Part shown: one piece after another, positions 23,839 to 35,499 of the stretch
Layout of the letters: each line of letters begins with the position of its first letter
Position numbering within the stretch: position 1 is the first letter of the stretch
Origin: Phycisphaerales bacterium UBA1161
Lineage (GTDB): Bacteria; Planctomycetota; Phycisphaerae; Tepidisphaerales; Tepidisphaeraceae
Length of the DNA: 35,499 nucleotides
NCBI GenBank assembly: GCA_002311745.1
Contig: DBZL01000061.1
Span: 1-35,499, forward strand
Direction of reading: 5' to 3'
Program-made: the position numbers and the translations under genes
Notes under the pieces: generated by a model
Told to the model about the DNA's origin: nothing
Seen by the model: only the letters and a program-made list of their open reading frames with translations
Database searches by the model: none

Positions 23839-26214
23839 TCACTGTCGCAAAAATCCGTGGTTCATCCGAGCGGCCGCGACCGCGGCCTGGCCGTACGCGA
23901 TCCCGCCGTCGTTGGGCGGAAGCTGCCGATGCCGCAGCACGCGCAGGCCGCGCCGCTGAAGTCGCCGGCTCAGCAGATCGCTCAGAAGCTGATTGCACAG
24001 CACGCCGCCGCTGAGCACGACCGTTTTCAAGCCCGTCAGATGTGCGGCGCGCGCCGCCGCCGCTTCCCATGCCGCCGCCAAGGTCTGATGCAATAGCAAC
24101 GCCCAGTGGCTCGCCGGACGCTTGTCCGCCGACGTCGCGATCATCCGCACCAGCGGACAGAGGTCGATCTGGATCAGCCCCGCCACTTCCTCCAAGCGGT
24201 ATCCCTCTTCCAGCAACGGAGCCATTGGGTCGGCCTCTGCCGCGGCCGATTCCAGGGCCATCGGCGCTTCGGCGTCGAAACGGTTTTCCCGGCACAGGCC
24301 CAGCAGGGCCGCCACGCCGTCGAAGACTCTTCCGCTGGAGCTGCTCTGCGCGCACCCGGCGCCGCTCAGCAGCATCTGCCGCACAAATTCCACGTGCTCA
24401 TTCGCCGCCAATTCCCGGCAGATGGGCAACCGCGCGAAATCCTCCCCCATGGCCATGTGCAACATCGCCATCGCGCTGCGCCACGGCTGCCTGGCCGCCG
24501 CATCCCCGCCGGGCAGGCGCATCGGGCGAAGGCAACCCAGCCGCCGGAAGTGCGACAATTCCATCGCCAAAAGCTCGCCGCCCCAGATCGTCCCATCCGT
24601 CCCGTAGCCCGTGCCATCGCAGATGATCGCCAGCGCCGGCCCGGTCAGACCCAGCTCGGCCAAAACCGCGGCGCCGTGCGCGTGATGATGCTGTACGCCG
24701 AGCAGCGGCACATTCCATTGGCTGGCCAATTGCCTGGCGTATTGCGTGCTCAGATACATCGGATGCAGATCGTGCGCGATCCACTTGGGCGTGACGGCCA
24801 GCAAATCGCACAAATCCGAAATCGACTGCTTGAACGCCTCGAACGTGCGCGTGTGGGTCAGATTGCCAAGATGCTGGCTCAGGACCACCTGGCCATCGCG
24901 GCAGGTGGCCACCGTGCATTTCATCTCCGCCCCCAGGGCCAACCCCGGTTCGGCGGCGCAGCTCGGGGGCAGCGGCACCGGCTGCGGCACGTAGCCGCGC
25001 GAGCGGCGAACAAAAATCGGACCCGTCTCGGCGTCGATGACCACCGAATCATCCACCGCCCGCTGGATCGGCCGATCGTGCAAAAGGATCGCGTCGCACA
25101 GGCCGCCCAATTGCGACACCGCCTGCTCGTCGCGATAGACCAGCGGCTCATCCACGTCGTTGCCGCTGGTCATCACCAGCGCCTCGACGCCGGATTCCTT
25201 CGCCCGGTCGAAAATCAGGTGATGCAGAGGCGTGTACGCCAGCATGACGCCCAGGCGATGGTTGGCCGGCGCCACGGCCTGGGCGACGCTGGCCCCGGCC
25301 GACCGCCTCGCCAAAACGATCGGCGCGGCTGTGGATTGAATCAATTCCGCCCCGGCGCCCGTCAATTCCACCAGATGCCGCGCCGCTTCCAGCGATGCGC
25401 ACATGATGGCGAACGGCTTGGCCGGCCGATGCTTCACTTGCCGCAAACGCCCCACCGCTTGCTCGTCATCGGCCCGTACCGCCAGGTGGAACCCGCCGAT
25501 GCCCTTGACGGCGACGATTTTGCCCTGCACGAGGAACTTGACGGCCTCATCCAAAACCTCGGCGGCGATCGGCTGGCCGTGATTGTCCAGCAGTTGCAAT
25601 TGCGGCCCGCAGACACGGCAGGCCGTGGGTTGCGCGTGGAATCGCCGGTCCGATGGATCGTCGTACTCCGCCCGGCAATCCGGGCACATGGCAAAATCGG
25701 CCATCGTCGTGTTGGGACGGTCGTAGGGAATGGCGCGGATGATGCTGAATCGCGGGCCGCAGTGGGTGCAGTTGGTCAGCACGTACCCGTGCCGCCGCGC
25801 GTCGGCCGGGTCACGGACCTCCGCCAGGCATTGCTCGCAGACGGCCATGTCGGCGGCCACTTCCGCGGTGGCGGATGCATCGTGGGGGCTGGGCCGGATT
25901 TCAAATTCGCCAGCCTCGCCAGATGCGGGAATCCGCTCTTGCGTGATTTCCCGCACGGCCGCCGCCGCGGGAGCTTCGGACCGGATCGCCGCGGCGAACT
26001 GGTCCAGTTGCTCGCCGGCCCCCTGGGCTTCGATCACCACGCCGGCCGGATCGTTCCACACCGCGCCGGCGATCTGCATGCGATGGGCCAGGCGGTACAC
26101 GAACGGCCGGAATCCCACGCCCTGCACGCGGCCCGTGATGCGCAAACGCCGCCGCACCGGCGGCTCAAGCCGCACTTCAACAGGCGCAGCGCGATGGTCG
26201 GACCAGTGATTCAT
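23839..26214 (-). CDS. hypF: Carbamoyltransferase HypF
   Basis: HypF makes carbamoyl-AMP from carbamoyl phosphate and transfers the carbamoyl group to HypE. The 791-residue domain order is complete. First is an acylphosphatase-like domain (RITGRVQGVGFRPFVYRLA). Next come zinc fingers (CEQC, CTHC, CPDC, CRVC), then a YrdC-like domain (IVAVKGIGGFHLAVRAD, KHRPAKPFAIMC). Last is the Kae1-like transferase domain with GVQHHHAHGAAVLAE, CDGTGYGTDGTIWGGE and VVLSGGVLCNQLL. It is the first gene of the minus-strand hydrogenase cluster, so the operon promoter should lie in the 182-bp gap shared with nifJ. The ATG at 26212-26214 has AGG only close by, a weak site. Confidence 0.96.
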   Translation of the reverse strand: MNHWSDHRAAPVEVRLEPPVRRRLRITGRVQGVGFRPFVYRLAHRMQIAGAVWNDPAGVVIEAQGAGEQLDQFAAAIRSEAPAAAAVREITQERIPASGEAGEFEIRPSPHDASATAEVAADMAVCEQCLAEVRDPADARRHGYVLTNCTHCGPRFSIIRAIPYDRPNTTMADFAMCPDCRAEYDDPSDRRFHAQPTACRVCGPQLQLLDNHGQPIAAEVLDEAVKFLVQGKIVAVKGIGGFHLAVRADDEQAVGRLRQVKHRPAKPFAIMCASLEAARHLVELTGAGAELIQSTAAPIVLARRSAGASVAQAVAPANHRLGVMLAYTPLHHLIFDRAKESGVEALVMTSGNDVDEPLVYRDEQAVSQLGGLCDAILLHDRPIQRAVDDSVVIDAETGPIFVRRSRGYVPQPVPLPPSCAAEPGLALGAEMKCTVATCRDGQVVLSQHLGNLTHTRTFEAFKQSISDLCDLLAVTPKWIAHDLHPMYLSTQYARQLASQWNVPLLGVQHHHAHGAAVLAELGLTGPALAIICDGTGYGTDGTIWGGELLAMELSHFRRLGCLRPMRLPGGDAAARQPWRSAMAMLHMAMGEDFARLPICRELAANEHVEFVRQMLLSGAGCAQSSSSGRVFDGVAALLGLCRENRFDAEAPMALESAAAEADPMAPLLEEGYRLEEVAGLIQIDLCPLVRMIATSADKRPASHWALLLHQTLAAAWEAAAARAAHLTGLKTVVLSGGVLCNQLLSDLLSRRLQRRGLRVLRHRQLPPNDGGIAYGQAAVAAARMNHGFLRQ

Positions 26215-26273
26215 CCTGCGGCGAATTTAACAAGCTATTGACGCGCCATCGCACAGGGAAAGCCTGATTTTGC

Positions 26274-26294
26274 CTGTAGGGAAAAGCACCTACA
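26274..26294. promoter_or_regulatory. Inverted CTGTAGG/CCTACA motif between hypF and nifJ
   Basis: CTGTAGG (26274-26280) and CCTACA (26289-26294) form an inverted pair with an 8-base spacer in the divergent control region. The same heptamer pair recurs between the ADP-forming synthetase and hppA genes. It could be an operator or a hairpin. A TTGACG (26238-26243) lies upstream on the nifJ side but has no good -10 at the right distance. Confidence 0.4.
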
Positions 26295-26362
26295 TGAAAA
26301 TCGTTTGTTGGTCTGATGTTGCATGAGCGCGGGTTGTCCGAGATTATTCTGCATGAACTGAT

Positions 26363-26378
26363 GCCGGCCCGCGCCGGC
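26363..26378 (+). other. Leader hairpin just upstream of the nifJ ribosome binding site
   Basis: GCCGGC-CCGC-GCCGGC is a 6-bp GC stem ending 4 nt before AAAGGA (26383-26388), the nifJ ribosome binding site. It may influence message stability or translation. Confidence 0.45.
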
Positions 26379-26396
26379 TGTGAAAGGATTCTGGTT

Positions 26397-30016
<3,620 letters not shown>

Positions 30017-30020
<4 letters not shown>

Positions 30021-31060
30021 ATCTCTCCACCACGTACATCGGGCTGGAATTGGCCAATCCGCTCATGCCCGGCGCTTCGCCGATGGCCGACGATCTGGGC
30101 ACCGCACGGCAGCTCGAGGACGCCGGAGCATCGGCCATCGTCATGCGCTCCCTGTTCGAGGAGCAAATCGAAGGCGAACAATACGCCAGCGTCCAGCACA
30201 TCGAAATGTACGCCGACTCCTTCTCCGAGGCGACCTCCTTTTTCCCCGGCACCGGCCAATTCGCCCTCAATCCCGATTCGTACTTGGACCAGATCCGCCA
30301 ACTCAAGGATGCCCTGGCCATTCCGGTGATCGCGTCGCTCAACGGCTTGAGCCCCACGGGCTGGCTGCGCTACGCCAAGCTGATCGAGCAGGCCGGCGCC
30401 AACGCCCTTGAGCTGAACGTCTACCACGTCGCCACCGACACGCGCGCCACCTCCGTCTCCATCGAACGGCGCATTCTCGACGTCGTGCAGCAGGTGCGCG
30501 AAACCGTCAAGCTGCCCCTGGCCGTGAAGCTCTCGCCCTTTTTCACGTCGCTGCCGCATCTGGCGACGCAACTGCGCGTCGCCGGCACCGATGGACTGAT
30601 CCTGTTCAACCGCTTTTACCAGCCGGACATCGACCTGGAACTGCTCAACGTCTCGCCGCAGCTTCATCTTTCCGATTCCACCGAGCTGCTGTTGCGGCTG
30701 CGCTGGCTGGCGATTTTGTCCGGGCGGTGCTCGGCGTCGCTGGCGGCCAGCGGCGGCGTCCACACGGCCCAGGACGCCATCAAGGCGATCATGGCCGGCG
30801 CCCACGCCGTCCAGATCGTCTCGGCTTTGCTGCGGCACGGGCCGGCCTACCTCAAGGTCCTCATCGCCGATCTCAAACACTGGATGGAAGACAACGCCTA
30901 CGAATCGGTTCGCCAGATGCGCGGCAGCCTCAGCCTGGCCAATTGCCCCGATCCGGCCGCCTTCGAACGCGGCAACTACATGCGCGTCCTGCATAGCTGG
31001 CACGGTGGCTCGCCATCCGACGGCCCGACGCAACACCCTGCCCCGGAAAGTGGATCATGA
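30017..31060 (+). CDS. Dihydroorotate dehydrogenase-like flavoprotein
   Basis: A 347-residue TIM-barrel protein of the dihydroorotate dehydrogenase / PreA-like family. Visible elements are TTYIGLELANPLMPGASPM, the long PDSYLDQIRQLKDAL segment, LELNVYHVATD, PLAVKLSPFFT (FMN-contacting Lys), DGLILFNRFYQPDIDLE, and the phosphate loop SGGVHTAQDAIKAIMAGAHAVQI. These support FMN binding. It is not a standard PyrD: the active-site loop lacks the usual Cys/Ser segment, and no pyrimidine genes are nearby. Proteins of this type often sit next to nifJ, so a role in electron transfer or maintenance of the oxidoreductase is suspected but not known. ATGA overlaps join it to nifJ and to the following membrane gene. 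Confidence 0.85.
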
Positions 31061-31572
31061 CCGATGCGCAAACGCCTGATCGCTGGGGCTCCGCCCCGCT
31101 CGGTTTCTCCCCGTCCACGGCGCTGCGACTGGCCTGGCTGTGTTGGTGCGTTCTTCTGGTCATTCCCTTTTTCCTGGCGTTGTGGTTGATCTGGCACCTG
31201 TCGGGCGGCGCCGCCGCGCCGCATCCCCCGCATCCGCTGCGCGACCGCTGGTTCCTGGGACCGATGATTTACCTGATCCTGGTGGTGCCGGTGTCGCTCT
31301 TTTGGCGCGGCCGCGTCTTCAAACCGTATTGGTCGGGCCGGACCGTGCCGCCGGGAAAGTACCTGCTGGGAATGCTGGCCATCTGGCTGGCGCTGGATTT
31401 GGGCGGGCTCTTGAGCCTGCTCGGCTGCGTGGTGACCGGCTCGCTGTTGCCCAACCTGCTGCCGGCGCTGTTGACGCTGATGTTTTTCCTGACGACCTGG
31501 CCCTCCGGCCGCGCCATGGTCCGGACGGTCGGCCATCACACCGACCCGCAAGTCTACGAAGAACCGCGATGA
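31057..31572 (+). CDS. Small integral membrane protein coupled to nifJ operon
   Basis: A 171-residue protein I do not recognise. It has a hydrophilic head (about 20 residues) and four hydrophobic helices: LAWLCWCVLLVIPFFLALWLIW, FLGPMIYLILVVPVSLFW, LLGMLAIWLALDLGGLLSLLG and LLPNLLPALLTLMFFLTTW. A short tail carries HHTDPQVYEEPR. A Pro/His-rich loop (APHPPHPLRDRW) separates helices 1 and 2. Its ATG overlaps the stop of the flavoprotein gene in an ATGA, so the three genes are coupled. Its role is unknown; context suggests a membrane partner of the pyruvate oxidation module. Confidence 0.65.
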   Translation: MTDAQTPDRWGSAPLGFSPSTALRLAWLCWCVLLVIPFFLALWLIWHLSGGAAAPHPPHPLRDRWFLGPMIYLILVVPVSLFWRGRVFKPYWSGRTVPPGKYLLGMLAIWLALDLGGLLSLLGCVVTGSLLPNLLPALLTLMFFLTTWPSGRAMVRTVGHHTDPQVYEEPR

Positions 31573-31577
31573 CCGGG

Positions 31578-31594
31578 GAGGGTTATGACCCCTC
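31578..31594. terminator. Hairpin at the convergent junction
   Basis: GAGGG-TTATGAC-CCCTC forms a 5-bp stem overlapping the stop codon of the minus-strand synthetase gene, 6 bp beyond the plus-strand membrane-protein stop. There is no T-run, so a terminator function in either direction is only possible. Confidence 0.25.
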
Positions 31595-34378
31595 GGCGGC
31601 GGCGGCCGCGGCCGGCTGGGCCGCTTCGGCGGGGGCTAGCAAATCCATCCTGGCCAGGATTGTGGACTCCGACACGTCGCCCGTCAGCGTAAAGCCCAGT
31701 TTTTCGGCCACCCGCTGCATCTCCAGGTTTTGCCTCATAATCAGGCCGAACAGACGTTCGATGTTTTCGCTGCGGGCCACTTGCTCCATCAGTTCCAGCA
31801 AGCGCGTGCCCAGGCCGCGGTTTTGCCATTTGTCGCTAATCACGATGCTGAATTCCGCTTCCTTCCCGCCGGCCAGCTTGCTCAGCCGCCCGATGCCCAG
31901 GATGAATGGCTTGCCGTCGTCGCCGCGGCCCTCCGTCACCAAGGCCAGCTCGCGGTCGTAATCGTTGAAGCAGACGCGGATCAACCGCTCGTGGGCGATC
32001 CGCTGCGTCAGATTCATCGGGTGGAAGAAGCGGAACATCACGCTGCGATCCGAAAGCTCCTGGTGGAAGCGAATCAGCAGCGGCTCGTCTTCCGGGCGGA
32101 TCGGGCGGACCCTCACCGCCGTGCCATCCCGCAGCGTCCAATCGGTGAGGTACTGAGTGGGATACGGCCGGATGGCCGGCCGCGGCAGATCGGCCGCCTT
32201 CGTCTCCGGACCCCACAGCACCGTGCGCGCATCCACCGCCACGATCTGGCTCGCCGTCGCGATCAGCGGGTTGATCTCGATCTCCTTGATCCACGGCTGT
32301 TCGACCACCAGTTGGCTGAAACGCACCAGGACCTGACAGAGCAGCGGAATATCGACGGGTTTTCGCCCGCGCACGCCCTCAAGTGCCTTATAAATTTTGG
32401 TCTGTTCCATCAAGCGCCGCGCCAGCGTCGCGTTCAGCGGCGGCAGGCCCAGCGACCGGTCCTTGATCACCTCGACCAATTGCCCGCCGGAGCCGAAAAG
32501 CATCACCGGCCCGAACTGCGAATCCGGGCTGCACCCGACGATCAGTTCGTACCCCTCCCGCGCATTGATCATCGGCTGAACGGTCACGCCCTGGAAATGC
32601 TCCGCCCCGGCCAGGCGAGAAACCGAATCGCGGATGTCGTCGAACGCCCGGGCCACCTGCTCGCCGTCGATCAGGTTCAGTTTCACGCCGCCCACGTCCG
32701 TCTTGTGCGTGATCGTGTGCGAGAAGAGTTTGAGCGCCACCGGGAATCCAAGGGAAGAGGCCGCCTGGACCGCATCGGCGGCGCTGGTGGCCGTGAGCGT
32801 CTGCGTGACCGGCAGCCCGTACGCCGCCATGAGGTTTTTCGATTCCGATTCATCCAGCAGCGTTTTGCCGGCGGCGCGGGCGGCGTCGACGATCGCGGTG
32901 GCCGCGGCGCGATCCACGCTCTTTTCGTTGTCGTCGCCCAGCGCCGGCGTCTCGTACAAGCCGTGCAGGTTGTACGCGTAGCGCCACATGTAGCTGAACG
33001 CGTGGGCGGCGGCGTCCGGATAGGCGAACGTCGGGATGCCGGCGCGGCTCAGGATTCCCTGCCCCGCCGCCACTTCGGCCCCACCCATCCAACTGGCCAA
33101 CAGCGGCTTGTTGCCCAGCTTGGCCAGCGGAACGATCGCCTCGGCCGTCTTGGTCGGGTCGGTCATGTCCTGCGGGGTGAGGATCACCAGGACGCCGTCG
33201 TTGTCCGGATCATCCGCGACCGTCTTGAGCGCCTTGGCAAACCGCTCGGGCGCGGCGTCGCCCAGCACGTCGATGGGATTGTTGTGGCTCCACTGCGGCG
33301 GCAGCATCGCATCCAGCGATTGGCGCAGCTTGGGCGACAGCGCCGCCAATTCGCCGCCGCTGGTGAGCAGCGCATCGGTGGCCAGCACGCCCGGACCGCC
33401 GGCGTTGGTCACGATCGCCAGCCGCCGGCCGGTGGGCCGCGGCTGCTTGGCCAGCACGTCCGCCATCGAAAACAAATCCGATATGCTCTCCACGCGCAAG
33501 ACCCCGGCGCGCCGGAACGCCGCATCCAGAACCTCGTCGCTGCCGGTCAGCGACCCCGTGTGCGACGCCGCCGCCTTCGCCGCCGCCTCCGTCCGTCCGG
33601 CCTTGATGACGATGATCGGCTTGTTCAGCGACACCTCGCGCGCCGCCGACAAAAACGACCTCGCATCGCCGATCGATTCCATGTAGATCAAAATGCTCTG
33701 CGTGCGCGGATCGTCCCCCAGATAATCGATCAGGTCGCCCCACCCCACGTCCAGCATCGACCCCGTCGAGACGAACGCGCTGAATCCCACCGCCTCTTGC
33801 AGGCTCCAGTCCAGAATCGCCGTCATCAGCGCGCCGCTCTGGCCGATGAACGCGACGTTGCCCGAGCGCGCGATCCCCTTGGCGAACGTGGCGTTCAGCC
33901 CGGTCAGCGGATTCATGACCCCCAGGCAGTTGGGTCCGATGATGCGCATGTCGCCGCGGCGGGCCTGCTCGAGCACGTGGTGCTCCAGCTCCGCCCCGGC
34001 CGCTCCCAGCTCGCGGAAGCCCGCCGAAATGATGATCGCCCCCTTGACGCCGGCGTCGGCGCACTGACCGATAATCTGCGGCACCGTCGGCGCGGGCGTC
34101 ACCACCACGGCCAAGTCCACCTCCTCCGGCACCGCCGCGATGTTCGGGTACGCCTTGATCCCCAGAACGCTGGCACGCTTGGGATTCACCGGGAAAACCG
34201 TCCCCCCGAACGGGCTGGTCACCAGGTTCCACAGCACCACGCGCCCGACGCTGCCGGCCGTTTCCGTGGCGCCGATAACCGCGATGTTCTTGGGCATGAA
34301 AATCGGTTCCAGCGGCCTCCGCCGCGACCGATATTTCTTTTCCGTGATTTCCCCCGTTAATGGCTTTCTTTCTTGCAT
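31583..34378 (-). CDS. ADP-forming acyl-CoA synthetase fused to a GNAT acetyltransferase domain
   Basis: A 931-residue fusion. Residues about 28-160 are a CoA-binding Rossmann domain ([33 protein letters not shown]). Residues about 170-470 are succinyl-CoA-synthetase-like domains, with the phosphohistidine motif [12 protein letters not shown] (His273) intact. Residues about 510-740 are an ATP-grasp domain ([43 protein letters not shown]). The C-terminal about 170 residues are a GNAT fold ([27 protein letters not shown]). The order is that of the Pat/PatZ protein acetyltransferases. As I recall, some of those lack the catalytic His; here it is present, so acetate plus ATP formation from acetyl-CoA is plausible. 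I chose the ATG at 34376-34378, with AAAGG upstream. Confidence 0.85.
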   Translation of the reverse strand: MQERKPLTGEITEKKYRSRRRPLEPIFMPKNIAVIGATETAGSVGRVVLWNLVTSPFGGTVFPVNPKRASVLGIKAYPNIAAVPEEVDLAVVVTPAPTVPQIIGQCADAGVKGAIIISAGFRELGAAGAELEHHVLEQARRGDMRIIGPNCLGVMNPLTGLNATFAKGIARSGNVAFIGQSGALMTAILDWSLQEAVGFSAFVSTGSMLDVGWGDLIDYLGDDPRTQSILIYMESIGDARSFLSAAREVSLNKPIIVIKAGRTEAAAKAAASHTGSLTGSDEVLDAAFRRAGVLRVESISDLFSMADVLAKQPRPTGRRLAIVTNAGGPGVLATDALLTSGGELAALSPKLRQSLDAMLPPQWSHNNPIDVLGDAAPERFAKALKTVADDPDNDGVLVILTPQDMTDPTKTAEAIVPLAKLGNKPLLASWMGGAEVAAGQGILSRAGIPTFAYPDAAAHAFSYMWRYAYNLHGLYETPALGDDNEKSVDRAAATAIVDAARAAGKTLLDESESKNLMAAYGLPVTQTLTATSAADAVQAASSLGFPVALKLFSHTITHKTDVGGVKLNLIDGEQVARAFDDIRDSVSRLAGAEHFQGVTVQPMINAREGYELIVGCSPDSQFGPVMLFGSGGQLVEVIKDRSLGLPPLNATLARRLMEQTKIYKALEGVRGRKPVDIPLLCQVLVRFSQLVVEQPWIKEIEINPLIATASQIVAVDARTVLWGPETKAADLPRPAIRPYPTQYLTDWTLRDGTAVRVRPIRPEDEPLLIRFHQELSDRSVMFRFFHPMNLTQRIAHERLIRVCFNDYDRELALVTEGRGDDGKPFILGIGRLSKLAGGKEAEFSIVISDKWQNRGLGTRLLELMEQVARSENIERLFGLIMRQNLEMQRVAEKLGFTLTGDVSESTILARMDLLAPAEAAQPAAAAAAEGS

Positions 34379-34428
34379 AATGGCCTTTATTAGAACACCC
34401 ACCTATTTCCTTTACATCGGCGAATTCC

Positions 34429-34471
34429 CCTACAGGAAAACCGGGGCGGGCTCCGATTCTCGATCTGTAGG
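34429..34471. promoter_or_regulatory. Inverted CCTACAG/CTGTAGG pair in the synthetase-hppA control region
   Basis: CCTACAG (34429-34435) and CTGTAGG (34465-34471) form an inverted pair about 36 bp centre to centre in the 198-bp divergent gap. The first copy, CCCTACAGG-AAAA, is very close to the reverse complement of the nifJ-side copy (CCCTACAGG-CAAAA). A separate small hairpin CTATC-TTC-GATAG follows at 34473-34485. No clear -35/-10 pair is seen for either gene. Confidence 0.4.
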
Positions 34472-34576
34472 TCTATCTTCGATAGTCTGTCCAACCGTGC
34501 CGCTATGGATGCGGCCGGACCGTTTCTCCATGAGGCTGCGCCGCAATTTATCCGGCGTCCGTGAAAAGAGGCCATC

Positions 34577-35499
<923 letters not shown>

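Noticed and set aside
22609..24355. Apparent N-terminal extension of hypD through hypC and the end of hypF
   Set aside because: The family starts at the MIAQAVLD-type segment (23608); the extension is another frame of hypF and hypC.
24106..26241. 711-codon plus-strand open frame opposite hypF
   Set aside because: Antisense shadow; hypF is intact on the other strand.
31730..34360. 876-codon plus-strand open frame opposite the synthetase-GNAT gene
   Set aside because: His/Arg-rich antisense shadow with no recognisable motif; the minus strand carries all expected domains.

Overview
The window is about 35.5 kb of GC-rich bacterial chromosome. The best guess at its owner is a member of the Planctomycetota, possibly of the Phycisphaerae type. 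Reasons are a secreted protein ending in an H-X9-DG prepilin-like segment, a VPLPA-CTERM (PEP-CTERM-like) surface protein, and the style of the small conserved protein at 8136-8414. The phylum is an inference from these family traits; there is no rRNA or marker tree to settle it. No phage, transposase, CRISPR or integrase was seen.

Left third (1-15,000): ordinary housekeeping and envelope genes. In order they are endonuclease IV, a large secreted DUF3352-like/H-X9-DG protein, a membrane zinc-ribbon protein, tRNA-Ala(TGC), xylose isomerase, an ArnT/PMT-type membrane glycosyltransferase, a SpoU/TrmH RNA methyltransferase, a small conserved protein, a VPLPA-CTERM protein, a purD-alr pair, a CgeB-like glycosyltransferase, tRNA-Pro(GGG), a URO-D family protein and a YbaK/ProX-type deacylase. 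Two inverted-repeat elements (3293-3415 and 12625-12954, the latter enclosing the tRNA-Pro), several strong hairpins and two structured leaders lie between them.

Centre (15,001-26,214, all minus strand): one tightly packed set reading hypF-hypC-hypD-hypE-hoxE-hoxF-hoxU-hoxY-hoxH-protease-hypA-hypB. This is a complete five-subunit NAD-linked bidirectional [NiFe]-hydrogenase (group 3d type) with all six Hyp maturation factors and its own C-terminal endopeptidase. Most junctions are ATGA-type or longer overlaps, so it is probably one translationally coupled operon transcribed from upstream of hypF.

Right third (26,215-35,499): diverging from hypF is a pyruvate:ferredoxin oxidoreductase (nifJ), coupled by ATGA overlaps to a dihydroorotate-dehydrogenase-like protein and a small membrane protein. 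Convergent to it is a fused ADP-forming acyl-CoA synthetase/GNAT protein. Divergent from that is the start of a membrane-bound ion-pumping pyrophosphatase (hppA), cut by the window end.

Together the right half reads as a fermentation and energy-conservation island. Pyruvate goes to acetyl-CoA and reduced ferredoxin (nifJ), acetyl-CoA to acetate plus ATP (ADP-forming synthetase), NADH is reoxidised to H2 (Hox), and PPi energy is recovered by the membrane pyrophosphatase. Both divergent control regions in this island carry a paired CTGTAGG/CCTACAG motif, which may be a shared operator. The pathway reconstruction and the shared regulation are inferences; the gene identities rest on motifs visible in the translations.
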